A stretch of 64,000 bases of DNA from Membranipora membranacea (lineage: Eukaryota > Bryozoa > Gymnolaemata > Cheilostomatida > Membraniporidae). Location of the stretch: positions 2,371,501-2,435,500 of the forward strand of contig OU612074.1 of assembly GCA_914767715.1 (NCBI GenBank). Direction: 5' to 3'. The position numbers were made by a program, and so were the translations under genes. The notes under the pieces are model-generated. The model had not been told where the DNA came from. It searched no databases and was given only the letters and a program-made list of their open reading frames with translations. How positions within the stretch are numbered: position 1 is the stretch's first letter; each line of letters opens with the position of its first letter. Below are positions 12,344 to 25,100 of the stretch, piece by piece.

Positions 12344-15300
12344 ATGGCCGCCTTACAGGGAAACAGTATGAGGCAACCTAATATGATATTTTTGCTGACA
12401 TTTCTCTGCTCTATACTACCTGTAAGTATTATCAAGGAGTATAAGTATTGTATTGGTATTCGGAATTGGTGTTATTTATTTATTAAGTTTGTATGTGTGG
12501 CCTATGTACTTCTTTCACAAACTAGGAACAGCATACACACTGTGTCTCAGTTGATGAGAAATAAACTTTGTCTCATTAGACTGGTTTTTTACCAGTGCAT
12601 TACCTTTACCTTTGACATGATCCAAAACATCCACATCGCAGGGCGCACGTGAATAACTATACCTGCAGTGTGCCGTGGTTTGGTTTGTAGATTGGGTTTT
12701 GTGGGGTGGCTGTGGGTAAACTATTGCGTATAGATATTCGGATGTGATGCAGCTGTACAGTCAATACAGCTCAAATCGCTTCCGCTATAATGAACATGGC
12801 GGCCTAAAGCATTGTACATGCTAAACCGTGTGCTGTTTCAAGCCAAGTTAATGGTTTGCGTGGATGAGGGGGGGGGGGGAGGCTAGTGATAAATGTAAGT
12901 TAGCTTGTTGGGTCTTATGTTAGGTAGCGACTACAGCAAATAAGGAGATCAGTCGTAGATAAACTGAGGGATCGTTTCTTATCCAGCCCGCAAACCAAGT
13001 GTTCTCGTCAAACACAAATGGTTAAATTATTCACAGACCTCTTATCTGCATCTCACTTTGACATTCAAATGACATTGACCTGCTGATAACTGATTTATGC
13101 TGTTGACCAGAGTACCGTAGGCGAGTGTTACTATAACACATACAATGAGTATGTATGTAGAGATACATACAACTCAGGCTTTCTCATAGGAAGCTGGTAT
13201 CTGTGGTAAGAACTGAAGTCTATTGGTTTTAAGGTTTAAATATTGTGAGGTAGTGATAAGAAGCCAAACTTTTATTGTCAAATAAAAAAATTGAATATAA
13301 TAATCCCTTAATCCGCTTATCATCGACATTATGTAATGTCTTTGTAATCCCTAATGAGAATTTTTATGTTACACAGCTAAGGCCGAACTATATATCAGTA
13401 GATATGATAGTAAAACTTTTGCTGCTTCTCAAAATCCTCAGGGTCAGCGTTGAATGATGAAAGTTTGAAAGATGAAAGAAATTTACGTTCACAATGGCGC
13501 TTTTGTCCGCTGTGAGTTGTCAAAATACTTCATTTCATTCCACGCTGACATTTAGTTTTACAAATATACGTACCCAATGTTGTAGCCTTTGTACAGCACT
13601 CTTTTTATTTCTTTTCTTGTCACGCAAAACATAATAATTCATTATTGTTTAGCTTTCCTCTCTGTATAAAGCTCATTGTAGCCTTGTCGCGCGGCTACTT
13701 TGTTGTTTTTATTTCCACTCAGCAAAGCAAAAATGTTGCCTCATGACAAGGCTAAGCTTATTGTTGTTCGGTGTAATGATATGAGTTTTTTATTTCCTAT
13801 CTCACTAACAGGCCCATGCGTATGGAGGTTTCTACTGGTACTCTAGCTGGTACATCTGGTGAGTATCGTCCCTGATGAAACATTCCAAGAAAAACTTTGT
13901 GTAGAAATTTTAAGTTGGCTTGCCTAGTGCGTCTGCCCATGCAGGTGTGCCTGTCAGCTTTTTCCTGTAAATATGTTTCCAGTAAAAATTCCAGATTATC
14001 TAATAATATCAGGGGAAAAATTCAAGTCAGACTCATATAATAAATTTTAATGAAATTTCCCTCCTCTCAGATAACGTTACATTGTGGGACGTTGTCAACA
14101 TGCCCTGCCAAACAATAATCCTGAAATCAAAGCCCAATCCATTCCAAGGTCCACTGCGAGAGAAATGGAGCACAACGATATCACCCATATTCCTATCGAT
14201 CTTATAACCTCTGTTTAAAATCTTGCAGGTTTGGAGTCAGCTGGATTTTTATAATCGGTATAAGCGTATGTATAGGACTTTACAGAAGGCATAGACTAAG
14301 ACAAATGCAGATAAATGGCCGCAACAACGCTGGTATCGCGACCTCCATCACTGTGCAGTCAACCGTGCAACAGCATCCAGGAGGTGAGTGTGACATCACA
14401 GTAATTCATCTTCAACTACTAGTTTTAGTACTCAAACCGCTGTTAGACCGTTTTTGTGGTCTTTTGTGAAAGATGGTTCATGAAAGACATCCACAAAGTC
14501 TCGAGGTAAAAGTTTGAGCCTCCAAAATAGCCAACTACATGTTACTGATCATTTTATGTTTTCTATGCATGGATAGTTTGATAGGGCTTATAACCTCATC
14601 TTTACCATTATTCTATTTGTTTGGTTCGTTGCTTTCGCCCAACTCCTCAACCCCTCTATTTCCCAATGGATCTTAACTTCCACCCACCGGGTCAAAGACA
14701 TTTATCCATAATGCTGTAATGTTGCAAAAGTCCTTTTTGTTATTAAAAGCATATGCCCTATGCATCCCTTGGTCACATTGGGTTTTGCCAGCTCTTATGT
14801 TCATGCCAAGACAGCAACACGCTCTACCAAATATAATCCTAATCATGACAGGGAAATACTCTGCTCTGTTTTAGCTCTCAACGGAGGTTATCCAGTGGGG
14901 GTCACAAAGCCGCCCGCTTATCCAGGTCCTATGGGTCAGTATTACCTTTGCCTCAAACCAAATAGTAAAATGTAGTTTCATTGTTTTGAAATCTGCCTTG
15001 TTTCGTGTAAATATTTCTCTTTATGCGATTGCTATGTAACAGCAAGAGTCAAATCAGAATCGTCATTCTTTAAATGTTAGAAATATATATCGAATTTGGA
15101 TCCATCTTTATACCAGAATTATCATAATAGTTACTGTCAGATAAAGAGCAAGGGGAGATACATGGTAGTCACAAGGGGAGATACATGGTAGTCACCTGTG
15201 ACTCTCATGCAATGTATAAATCTAATTTTGCTTTTGCTCCTCAAGTTGATGAGGTGACGTAAGCGGGTGAATTCAAAATCCAAATACAGATTCAAATTTT

Positions 15301-15676
15301 AAATGGTGATTGTTACTTGTATGAATATCAAAAGAGCTTCGTCCAGTCAACTCTATTGTAACTTGTCTCTGACAAAAGTTATCAATGAAAGTTCTCTTAT
15401 CCTTTGTCTTAAAAGGATTTTATCTGTTTCGTTACAGGACAACCCCCTCCGTACTCTGGGCCCACATCATATCCACCACAGGCTGGATATCCACCTCCAG
15501 CAGGACAACCACAGGGCTACCCACCAACGGGCGGTCCTCAGAGCTACCCACCACCTGCAGGTCCGCAGAGCTACCCCCCACAGCCTACAGGTGACCCTGC
15601 CTATCCTCCCCCTCCTCAGTACGGCCAGGTCAACGATCCAGCATATCCACCAGCCAATCCTAATGCACCATACTAA
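12344..15676 (+). CDS. Single-pass membrane protein with long Pro/Tyr-rich PPPY tail (paralogue C)
   Basis: Five exons: 12344-12421, 13812-13858, 14229-14383, 14875-14934 and 15438-15676 (TAA), all GT-AG and in consistent phase (0, 2, 1, 1). The predicted protein has 192 residues. Residues 1-26 include a hydrophobic signal (MIFLLTFLCSILP). A tiny aromatic ectodomain (AHAYGGFYWYSSWYIW) leads into one transmembrane helix (FGVSWIFIIGISVCIGL) with a basic stop-transfer YRRHRLRQ. The C-terminal half is low-complexity Gly/Pro/Tyr/Gln with repeated QSYPP and GYPP units and one PPPY WW-ligand motif. The Trp codon before the helix is split TG|G, as in paralogue B. The ectodomain lacks the Cys-rich domain of Shisa and VOPP1 proteins, so homology to them is not shown. 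An AATAAA lies at 16219-16224. Confidence 0.8.
15288..15412 (+). mobile_element. LINE 3'-end fragment
   Basis: This stretch matches the segment at about 41160-41270 downstream of the LINE reverse-transcriptase relic: both contain ATTCAAATTTTAAATGG, then an ATCAAAA.AGCTTC word and TATTGTAAC...ACTTGTCT. It lies in the last intron of paralogue C and ends about 25 bp before the last exon. A 5'-truncated insertion explains it. Confidence 0.55.
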
Positions 15677-17218
15677 GCACCAGCCAATCGCAAACCACCG
15701 TACAAAACACCATTTTTACTGGTCGAGCTTCCTGATCAGGCAATGTGTTATAGCCACTACTTGTACAATGCCTAATTGAGACTTCTCATATATTTTAGTT
15801 TGTCAACAGTAATTTTGTGGCTGGATACAGTCCAGTGTCACCAATAGGTATACGCTTTTTGATTCTTGTTTTATATGATACTTTTATTTTGGATTTGCTA
15901 ATAATACTATTGTATCTATTGCTTTGCTTGGAAGTTGTCACTTCACGTGAATAGGGGTGACAACTTCTCAACCTATGCTAGCAATTGGTGCGTTTGAGAA
16001 CTGCATTATCCTATAGCCTATTTTTATATCAAAGCTAGGTAATCACTTGGGTAACAGTGACTCCTTTCCTTCGATTGGGAGGGAAAAAGAGATAGCTTAG
16101 TAGCTGATATAAGACTGTGATATAGCAGCATACAAACTACGGTAAAAAGTCTGATTTACAGCCAGCTTATCTATCAGGAACAATTGCAGATTTTAATTAT
16201 TATCCTCGTTTTTTGCTCAATAAATACATGTTTTCGGCATCTGATATGTGTTCATGTTCATATTCATTGAATGTAATTGCCACCTGTTACTCCGACATGA
16301 ATCTCTCCGTAGCTAAATATTTATATATTTATATTTGGTTCTGTAAGGCCCCTTCTGCAACAAGTTTTCATACACTGGAAACGATGAAATTAGATAAACC
16401 AGATAACCAAACATTTTTTTAATAATGCTGTGGTATAAAAACTTGTTTGGAGAATTAGATTTTATACAATCAAAATTGTAACCAGTCGATGATCGATGAG
16501 TTTCTATTGTGTTTATATGCTCAAAAGATCTGTATCTTTGTGATTTAGGAATCCTGGAATCTAAAATTGTTGACCTACAAAAAATCTTCCCTGAGATATT
16601 AAAGATCTGCTATGTGATCTCCCAACATTTTGGCAAATATTATACACCTTATTTTCATATTTCCTGTTCATAGTATTGAATCTAATTTGTAATAATTATC
16701 AGAATAATAATTTACAACATTGATAAACAGAAACAGCACAAGAAGCCACTATTTGGAAACAATTTAAATATTGAAATGATACAGATTGCTGATAAAAATG
16801 TCAAAAAAATGTCTTGAAACAAGTTAGACTGCTCCAAGCTTTGTCTGTTAGCCATGCTATTGTTTATATACTACCTTATAATGTTTAGTTAGCATAGAAA
16901 TATTAACAGTATAATCCTCTAAATGTATTTGTTTCCCCTCTTAGTCTATATAGATATTGTAATAAGTGACATAGTGATGAGTGATGGGCTGGGTTTACTG
17001 AGTGAGACCCTTCACACGAAAACTGTAATGAATAACTAATAGTATTGTGCCAGGCCTGCTTAGTTGGTCTTATGGACACTGATTTAGTAACAGATGAACA
17101 TCTATCCTTACTGATTGGGTAAACGGGAAACAGCAAACTCTTATCAGCTGATCGGTGAGTAAACTGTAATAAAAACTCATTTAAAATTTAATTCTGGGTT
17201 AACACTTTTGGATTGTGG
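15677..17218. other. 3' flank and intergenic region
   Basis: The 3' untranslated region of paralogue C probably runs to the AATAAA at 16219-16224. The rest is AT-rich without a supported gene or a clear repeat. Confidence 0.4.
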
Positions 17219-17430
17219 ACCGCTTCTCGGCCTGTAGGCTAAGATCTAAGTGTCAAGGTTGATGGCTGATTAGTGCCTGTTTCAGTTTCTGACAGCTTGC
17301 TGCACACTCACGATTAGGAGGTCCACCATGGCCTCACCTCTAGGATGCATTCTTGTTTACTAGGATGTGTCACACTCTCAGTACGAGGACTTCGGGCAAC
17401 TTGCGTCCCTCTTTAGGGAGCCCACCCTCT
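17219..17430 (+). ncRNA. U2 snRNA-like sequence, probably a diverged copy or pseudogene
   Basis: The first 36 bases (ACCGCTTCTCGGCCT, then GGCTAAGATC, then AAGTGT) match the conserved 5' end of U2 snRNA with only a few differences. Later bases contain a weaker echo of the stem IIa region (CTGTTTCAGTTTCTGA). The branch-site-pairing GTAGTA box and a good Sm site are not visible. Further 3' there are hairpin-capable words (GGACTTCGGG...GCGTCC; CTCTTTAGGGAG) and a T run near 17434. It could be a U2 retropseudogene, the head of a U2-derived repeat, or a structured RNA that borrowed the U2 5' end. The 3' boundary is a guess. Confidence 0.45.
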
Positions 17431-17708
17431 GTTTTGTCATAAACAGGGATTTAAATTGAAGGTAGAAAATGAGCTCTAGTATTCCAGCAAGGAGCACGCC
17501 TAGGAAACATGTGCCGAAAAGAGTAACTTATCATTCTTCTATACTTATGAATAAAAAAAGTCAGGCCTATAACTGTAACCTGTATACCCCTCACCACAGT
17601 CATGGAACCTCTCTCCATCGAGGCTCATACACAGGGACAGCAGTTGTTACTAATGCAGATATAATTTGATATTGAGTTTGTACTCCTTATAATTTATCAC
17701 CTAGACAC

Positions 17709-17840
17709 CCTAAGACGCACAGACACACAGAAACACAGATACACAGCACAGGCTGACATACTACATACATACAACACTACACACACATACAACACAACAC
17801 ACAGATACAAACACAGCACACACTGACACTCTACATACAT
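17709..17840 (+). repeat. ACACA-rich low-complexity tract
   Basis: A CACAGACACACAGA/ACACAGATACA-type imperfect repeat just upstream of the start codon of sulfotransferase S1, probably in its promoter or 5' untranslated region. Confidence 0.6.
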
Positions 17841-17848
17841 CGGCTGTG

Positions 17849-20800
17849 ATGGCGATCCTAACAGCCCCATCTACCAGACAATCTGTAACAGGTGTCTGCC
17901 TTGTGATTGGCTGCTGTCTCTTCATCTACATACTACATAGTCACAGGTAAGAGAGTAAACCTTCTACTCTCCTTCCACAAATAGCATGGCAATAAAGATC
18001 CATATGTCTGCAAAGAGTAGAGTTAGTCTCATCATTGTGATTGTAATATTATTTCCTTTCCCTCAGTGACAAAGAAAGGCTATATGCGTCAGCACAAAAA
18101 GTACAAAAGTCTGTATACTCCTTCCTCTCACCCACCAATAACAAAACCACTTCAAAACCACGAACAGAGAAAGGTGGGGTGACTGAAGACCCACAGATTT
18201 GTGACAGTCTTCTCGAGAGTCAGAGCTATCTAAATAAATCAGATTTCCGTATTCAGCTGATAGCAGCTACTCCAGGCTCAGGTAGTGACTGGTGTAGAAC
18301 GACCATCAGTCTACTAACAGGTAAATACTTACCTCTCTGGAATGACCTATCCAGAGTTTCTAGATTGCTTTTCTTTGATTTCATCTTGACTTACAGCAAG
18401 TTACCACCTTGTGTAGGTAACGCAAGCATGCCTGGGGTTCACATAATTAAACACTCCTCTCTGTTCTTTTCTTGCTTAGATGAACAAGCCAATTCCAGTC
18501 TCCAAATTTTTCACTGTTTGTTCAAACAAGAATATCTGCTGTCTGGAACATTGTAACAAAATGGCTTTATTCCTCGATAACGATCATGATCAAGCTTTGG
18601 AGATAGGCTTGATAATATTTGATTAGACATAATGGTAATATATTTTTGTATCATTAACATGCTACAATACACAGCAGCTATACTTTACTCAGATAATATA
18701 TATTTTTCAGCTTCGCCAACCATTGGGTCAGCCTCTCATGTTATTATTGTTTACAGGATTAAAGACTCATGAGGTGTTTGACTTCATGCATGAGAAAAAT
18801 GTAGATAAAGTCTTCAAGGATGGAATATACCCAATCTACTATAAATCTCACTACCCCTTCATCAAGTCTCACTGTGAGGGAGATGGGTACCTCCATGATC
18901 ACGCTGAGAGAGTTATTGTGGTGGTTCGTAATCCACTAGACGCTGCATTCTCAGAGTTTATCAGGTAACGTCCGTGGTATAAATTCTCTGCAGCAATAAG
19001 AAATAACATCGTTTAAAATCACTGAATTTATAAAAAAAGTTATTAGTTTCTGCGTTTTGATTTTTGGTCTCGGCGCTTGTAACGGCACACATTTTTTCAC
19101 ACTTTCTGATAATTTCTCAATTAATTACAGTTTTCTTTTGCAGGCAGAAAATGGAGCAGAGGCGAGGAAGAAACAAAGATAAATACTCCCAGGTTGAGGC
19201 GCTAATGGTCCAACAGGACTTTGTAAGAAATACCACCGATGGACAATCACCTTCGACCGGTAAGAATCTTTCTATGCTATGAATTTAGGTAATTATTACT
19301 GATTAGTGGTTACGACCTATGCCTGTATGTATATCATGTAAATAAAATAGCCATTGTCTACATGGTCTACCAAGGAGTTACTTCTCGGGTCTACGATGCC
19401 TTATCAACATGTAAGAGTTGTCTTAACAACATAAATGTGGGGACAACTCTCAAAATTACACCATCTTCCAGCAAAAATTGTGAAGCAAAAATTAAATTAG
19501 GCTATGATTCCCTAACAAATATATTTGGGAAGTTTGATACAGGAAGCAGCAACCAACACATCGGATCAATCATTTGTAGTTTCCGAAAAGTTAATAAAAG
19601 TGGTTAAGAAAATGAAATAAGTACATAAGATGATTAGTTTGACTTTAATCAGGTTTTTTCTTGCAGGATTTGATAAGTATCTTGACAACTATCTGGAACT
19701 CTGGATCAAACACCACCAATACTGGTTAGAAGACTATACAGGAGAGCTAATGTTTGTTCTATATGATGACTTGGTGAGAGATATAAACAAGTTCTTACCG
19801 ATGGTTGAATTCTTTGGATATGATTGCAAGGCCAACAAAGACAGGTGGGCACATTTTATGTTTACGTTTTTTTCTATTTGATTAAGACGGTGTAAACTTT
19901 TCATGTTTCTATCTCCATGGAACAGGTCTCTCCTTGTCACAGCGTGAAATGCCATATTAAAGAACCCAACTAGACAACAGATCAGGGACTGACTCACATA
20001 ATCATCATTCTCTAACCACCGCTTAGGGGAGATGCTTCTGTAATCACATAAAATTCAAGCTAGGTCTGGACATGGAACATGGTTTCCTTCTACTATGGAT
20101 AGAGCTTACATCCATCGCTTTGTGTATGTGAAGAATAAGTAATGTGAGAAAATCTGCTTAGTGAGAATTTAACACCTTTTCTTCTGGGTTCATTATGAAT
20201 TGAACGCCTGAATTGTGCAGGGTTATGTGAGAGTGGGATACGTTTGGAGGGAGGGGCAAAAAGTTGTGTGATGCCTCACTTCCAGTCTCCACAGAGTGGG
20301 CAGTTGACACCAGTCATCATGAGATACTCTTCACGACTTAGAATGATTAGTAGTGATAGAACTATAGGGGCAGCATCTCCATAGAGTCAACACGTCTGTC
20401 TATCTGTTTCTCTGTTTGAGTGAATTTTTTGTGATTGTGACATGTTTCCAGGTCACGTTAAGAATCGTGTTAAAATCATAAATACAAAATTCAATCCATC
20501 AAGTCTAGTGGCGAGTTGAAGCAAGAGAGGAGATCATCAGAAGTTGGAACAAGAATCAAATATCCACAAACAGATTGACCTCAAGAGTTTGTCGTTTCTA
20601 AAAATGGGAGGGGATTATGAACTACGGCAGTTGCAAGGAGATGACTTCCGACTCTTTTCTTCAAATTTTATCTACACTATGATCGTGTGACTCTGTCTCT
20701 GACTCCTGATATTTTTATCTTTATTTCAGGTTAAAAAGGTACTACTGCTTTTTAGAAAATTTGAAGAAAACAAAAGCGAAGAAAAGACCACATGTACCTC

Positions 20801-20919
20801 TTATAGAAGACAGTAAAGACAAGCTAAGGTCACTTACATCTGAGAGGGTAGATGAAAGTATCTCATACGTGAAAAGTCTCTACTACAATAAATTTAAAAT
20901 GGTTCTAGATCTACATTAA
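17849..20919 (+). CDS. WSCD-like type II membrane sulfotransferase S1
   Basis: Six exons: 17849-17946, 18067-18320, 18757-18964, 19144-19259, 19667-19844 and 20730-20919 (TAA), giving 347 residues with phases 2, 1, 2, 1, 2. Residues about 14-30 are a signal anchor (VTGVCLVIGCCLFIYIL), so the catalytic part is luminal, probably in the Golgi. TPGSGSDWCRTTI (about residues 104-116) fits the PAPS 5'-phosphosulfate loop, and VIVVVRNPLDAAFSEF (about 170-185) fits the 3'-phosphate site with its Arg and Ser. FDKYLDNYLELW and LMFVLYDDLVRDI match the downstream region of WSCD-type sulfotransferases (LxVxYEDL). The WSC domain of vertebrate WSCD1/2 is absent. The acceptor is unknown; a glycan or protein is an inference from the topology. 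Nearest relative in the window: S3. The start is the first ATG of the anchor exon. Confidence 0.85.
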
Positions 20920-22151
20920 TATACCAGGGACAAAAGATGGCGCTCCCACAGCTCAATTCAATCACATAAGGCTCTAATTGGTTAATTTCACTCACTGCAG
21001 TTGCTGCCAAAGCCCTGATCATATAGGGAAAACAGGCGACCAGTTTTTGTTGTCAACAATACTCAGCGAAGCTATGCATGCAATGTTACAATGATGGCAA
21101 TTAGAATTATCCCTAATTTGTTATTTTAGTTAACTTGGGGTCGGCTCCTCACAAATATGCTGCCTCTATGCCTTGACATTGTAGTAATTGATGTGACAAA
21201 AAATCGAGCCGATCATGTAACTGTAACAGTACTCACAATTATTGACATATTTTTTTAGATAACCAGAGCAAAACTCTCAAAGCTTTTAAAAATATATCGT
21301 CATATGACATCATCGATCCCCTCTGCATATTTATTATTTGGAGTTACCTCTCTTTTCAAATGGAACAATTTTTCTTTATCTTGATCTGACAGATCTAAAT
21401 TGGCCGTTTATTTTCTTCAAAATAAAAAGAAGATGGTTAATTTTAACTAATATGATCTCCAAAAGGAGTGTCAATAAATTAACTTATGTTTCCTCCTCAA
21501 TTAAGGAGGATGCACGTTGCTGGGTTGTTACTAATTAATGATGAAAAATATTTAGGTTTTTCTTTAGAAGACATAATTTTTAGAGCTATAGACTATGGTA
21601 GGGGCCTTCAAACACCCACATTTTCATTCCCTGATTAACAAGACCATTCGACCAAACTTATACGACAAACAAAACCAAAACATAAAATTTGTGTCAGGTC
21701 TCTCATCTGATTTGTACGACTCTAAGATGGAAACATATAATAGCACAATATCTGAGCTCTTATGTATTGGAATGGTAAACATTAACAACCAGAGAATTGT
21801 GTAGAGATTATGTACGACCACACTTAGTGATGAAATAATCATAAGTAGGCGATAAACAGTTACTGCTGATAATTCCTAGTTATATTAAGCTTTAGTTCTG
21901 TTTGTTCACAACGGTTGGTATGTTAAATATCTAAACTTCTCAAAATATGAATCTCAGGCCTTCCAAGGCCAGATGGCTCTCTTGTCCAGTTAATATTGTG
22001 ATGTTGGCAATGGGCTTAATGGTTGAAAGGTTTTATGGAACTCAATTCACATAAGTGAAAATGATACCACACAGCTTGGTAAAGGTAAAAGTCAGAAAGA
22101 ATAATATTCAAGCAAAACAGTACTTTCTTAATGTCTGTTGTTTACTGCTGG
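20920..22151. other. Convergent intergenic region between S1 (+) and S2 (-)
   Basis: 3' flanks of two convergent genes. Short open frames occur (21338-21538, 21595-21804) but show no family motif. No repeat stands out. Confidence 0.4.
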
Positions 22152-25100
22152 TCAGTTTAGATCTAGTATCTTGTCATATTTATCAAAGTACAGAGTTTTA
22201 ACAAGAGACACGATCCCCTCTACTCGCTCAGAGGTTAATGCTCTAAGTCTCTTCTTGCTTTTCTCTATGAGAGGAACTTTTGGTCTTTGCTTCTGCCTTG
22301 TTTTCTTTAGATTATCTAGAAAACAGTAATATCTCTTCAACCTGAAATAAACAAAAAACATACAACATCAAAGCCATTGACAGAAAATATTTAATCAAAT
22401 TAGAGCAAGATATCTGCCAAATAACGGCTTTCATTTGGAAGTATTCATTATGATTTTATTGTAGATACATCAACAAAGTAACCATTTCATTCCGGGTTGC
22501 TTTACTGATCACCATAAGACAGTGTGCAACCAAAAGTGAAAGGATCTGGATAATGATATGAGAGCGTTCTAATGGTTCAGTTGAGAAGAGGCTACCTGAG
22601 GATACAATTATAGAATAAGTTTAATAATTATTCAAGTCCACCAGACCGGCCTTATAAAGTACTATTCGGTGCTTTTGTTCAACTGGTCAACTGGAAATTT
22701 GGTATGATCTTTTGCCATCATAAGAATACCAAAGATCCAAAGTTAAGAATCAGCGCTTTAATGTTGTTTGGTTTAACCAGAGATAATTTTGTCATGCTGG
22801 GCCAGCGGTGTATTTATCTTGTCCATACATTGATATTTACACAATATACATAGGGCTTGTTTTGTTTTCTATATTATTAACTCCAGCAGTCTCAATCCCT
22901 CACTGACCTCTCTTTGCCTTTTCGATTGTCGTATCCAAAGAATCTGGTAATGACCAGAAACATATCCACTCCTCTGACTAAGTCCTCGTAGAGGACAACC
23001 AGAAGCTCTCCTTTGTACTCCACCAACCAATATTCATGATGTTTCCTCCAAAGCTCCAAATACATTGCGAGAAACCTTTCAAATTCTGAAAAGGTATAAG
23101 GAGGAAATCAGAATACATGCAAATGCTCAAATTTCGGGGTTACTCCTTGGATTAGGGTTCAATTCTATTTGGATTTTCCCCTTAAACTGTAAACAAGACA
23201 AAAGCAATCCAGTTGTAAGTTGCATATCATGATCAAGAACAGGAACTTGGAACCCGGAGAGCATTTTAGCAATCATATTTATTACCTAGGACTGGATATC
23301 CATTAGTGCTATATGTTCTACAGTATTTTCCAATCTAGACTATCTTCAATTCTTCATGAGAGCAATAAAGACAAACTACAGGTATTGACAGTTGGAGATG
23401 ATTGAAAAGTTTATAACTTCCTCCTAGGGGGAGTGAAGTGGTGGTCTCTTGTCGATTTTATACTTACTGACAGAGGGGACTGTCCCTTCGGCGGTCTGCT
23501 CTAATAAGTCTTCTTCTGTTATGAGATTCTCTACATGGTCATATTTAACAGGATTTCTACCACGCCTCCATTCCATTCTCTGCCTGTAGCAAATTTACAG
23601 GAAAGTAATTGATCAAATTACCTTGCACTATTAGATGATGATTTGGCAGTCAACAGATAATGATGATCATTATTGCTTTATGAGATCCAAATTCAGCAAA
23701 GACTGGAGTTGTCAAGTACTATACATTGAGAAAAAAAACTCCCAGAATCCACCATAAACAGTATTGGCAGTATTGTAAAATGAAAAGAGGAAGCAAACAG
23801 CAACCGGTCGTGATGAACATTATCATAAACCAATTTGAAAACAACTGACTGGTGATACGGTAACTGTAAATTGCTGAACGACTGAACAGCGGAACAGAAT
23901 TTCTCAGACTACTATTTGTTTGATTCTTTACATGATTGGCTACTTTTGCATATGCTTGTTTAATTTCTTATATTCTGCTCATTAATTTATCTATTTTAAG
24001 TTTGCATTCGCCTTAGTTTTTATCAATTTCATTTACAGTAAATGTTTCGGCCTTACACTAGTCTAGTGAATGGATGGAAAGTAGCTGTCTTGGCAAGCTT
24101 CGTTGGAAAGGAAACCCCCCCCCCTATAACAAGGCTTGTCAAGACTGACTAGATGGAAGGTTGAGCTGGATAATGTTTCTGGTTTCCTGAACACCATCAG
24201 AGTTTGTCAGATTGGCACATTTATTGCTTCATTTGCTTGCCCTAAATTGGTTATATCAGGTGCCAACAAGAACTTAGTGGCATTAAATCATTTGGCTAGG
24301 AGGAATGTGTTTATGAGTTGATTGTCAGCCAATACAAATAATAATGTTGGTCTGAAAAATTCTGTTCAGCTGTTCAGTCCGTTCAGCCTGATCAGCAATT
24401 TACAGTGACCGCTGGCGATATGATGACTAAGAAGAACCGCCTAGCAGATGTTATATTGCTCCTTGGATTACCTTATATATTCCGAGATTGCTGCATCTAG
24501 AGGATTTCTTATTACAACAGCCACCCGCTCAGCGTTTTCATGAAGATATCCATCTCCTGCTCTGCTGTGCGACTTGATATATGGATAGTGGGATTTGTAA
24601 TAGATTGGAAATTTTCCATCTTTGAAAATGGCATCACTATTTTTTTCATGCATGAAATCAAAAACCTCACATGTTTTCAAGCCTACAACAGCAAGAATAA
24701 CGTGAAATTAATTATGTTTTATCAATTCGTTACTGAGAAGAGTGTAACCCCTACTTTATTTTAGCTAGTGTGAGGGTGACTTAATGTTGGCTAGCACTTA
24801 ATATTGGCAGAAGTGGAAGCTTTTGTCATGTAGAGAGGGTGAGTAAAATATTCACTAACTTTAGATTTGGCTATTACGCCTGCTTGAAATGACCGATTTT
24901 TCCTTCTACGAATAATCCAACTGGAGGTATTTAATACTCAAACTTGCTATGGATGTTGTGAAATTATCAGATACATAAAGTTTACCTGTAAGTAGGCTGA
25001 TGGTTGTTTTACACCAGTCACTACCTGAGCCTGGAGTAGCTGCTATCAGCTGAATACGGAAATCTGATTTATTTCGATAGCTCTGACTCTCGAGAAGACT

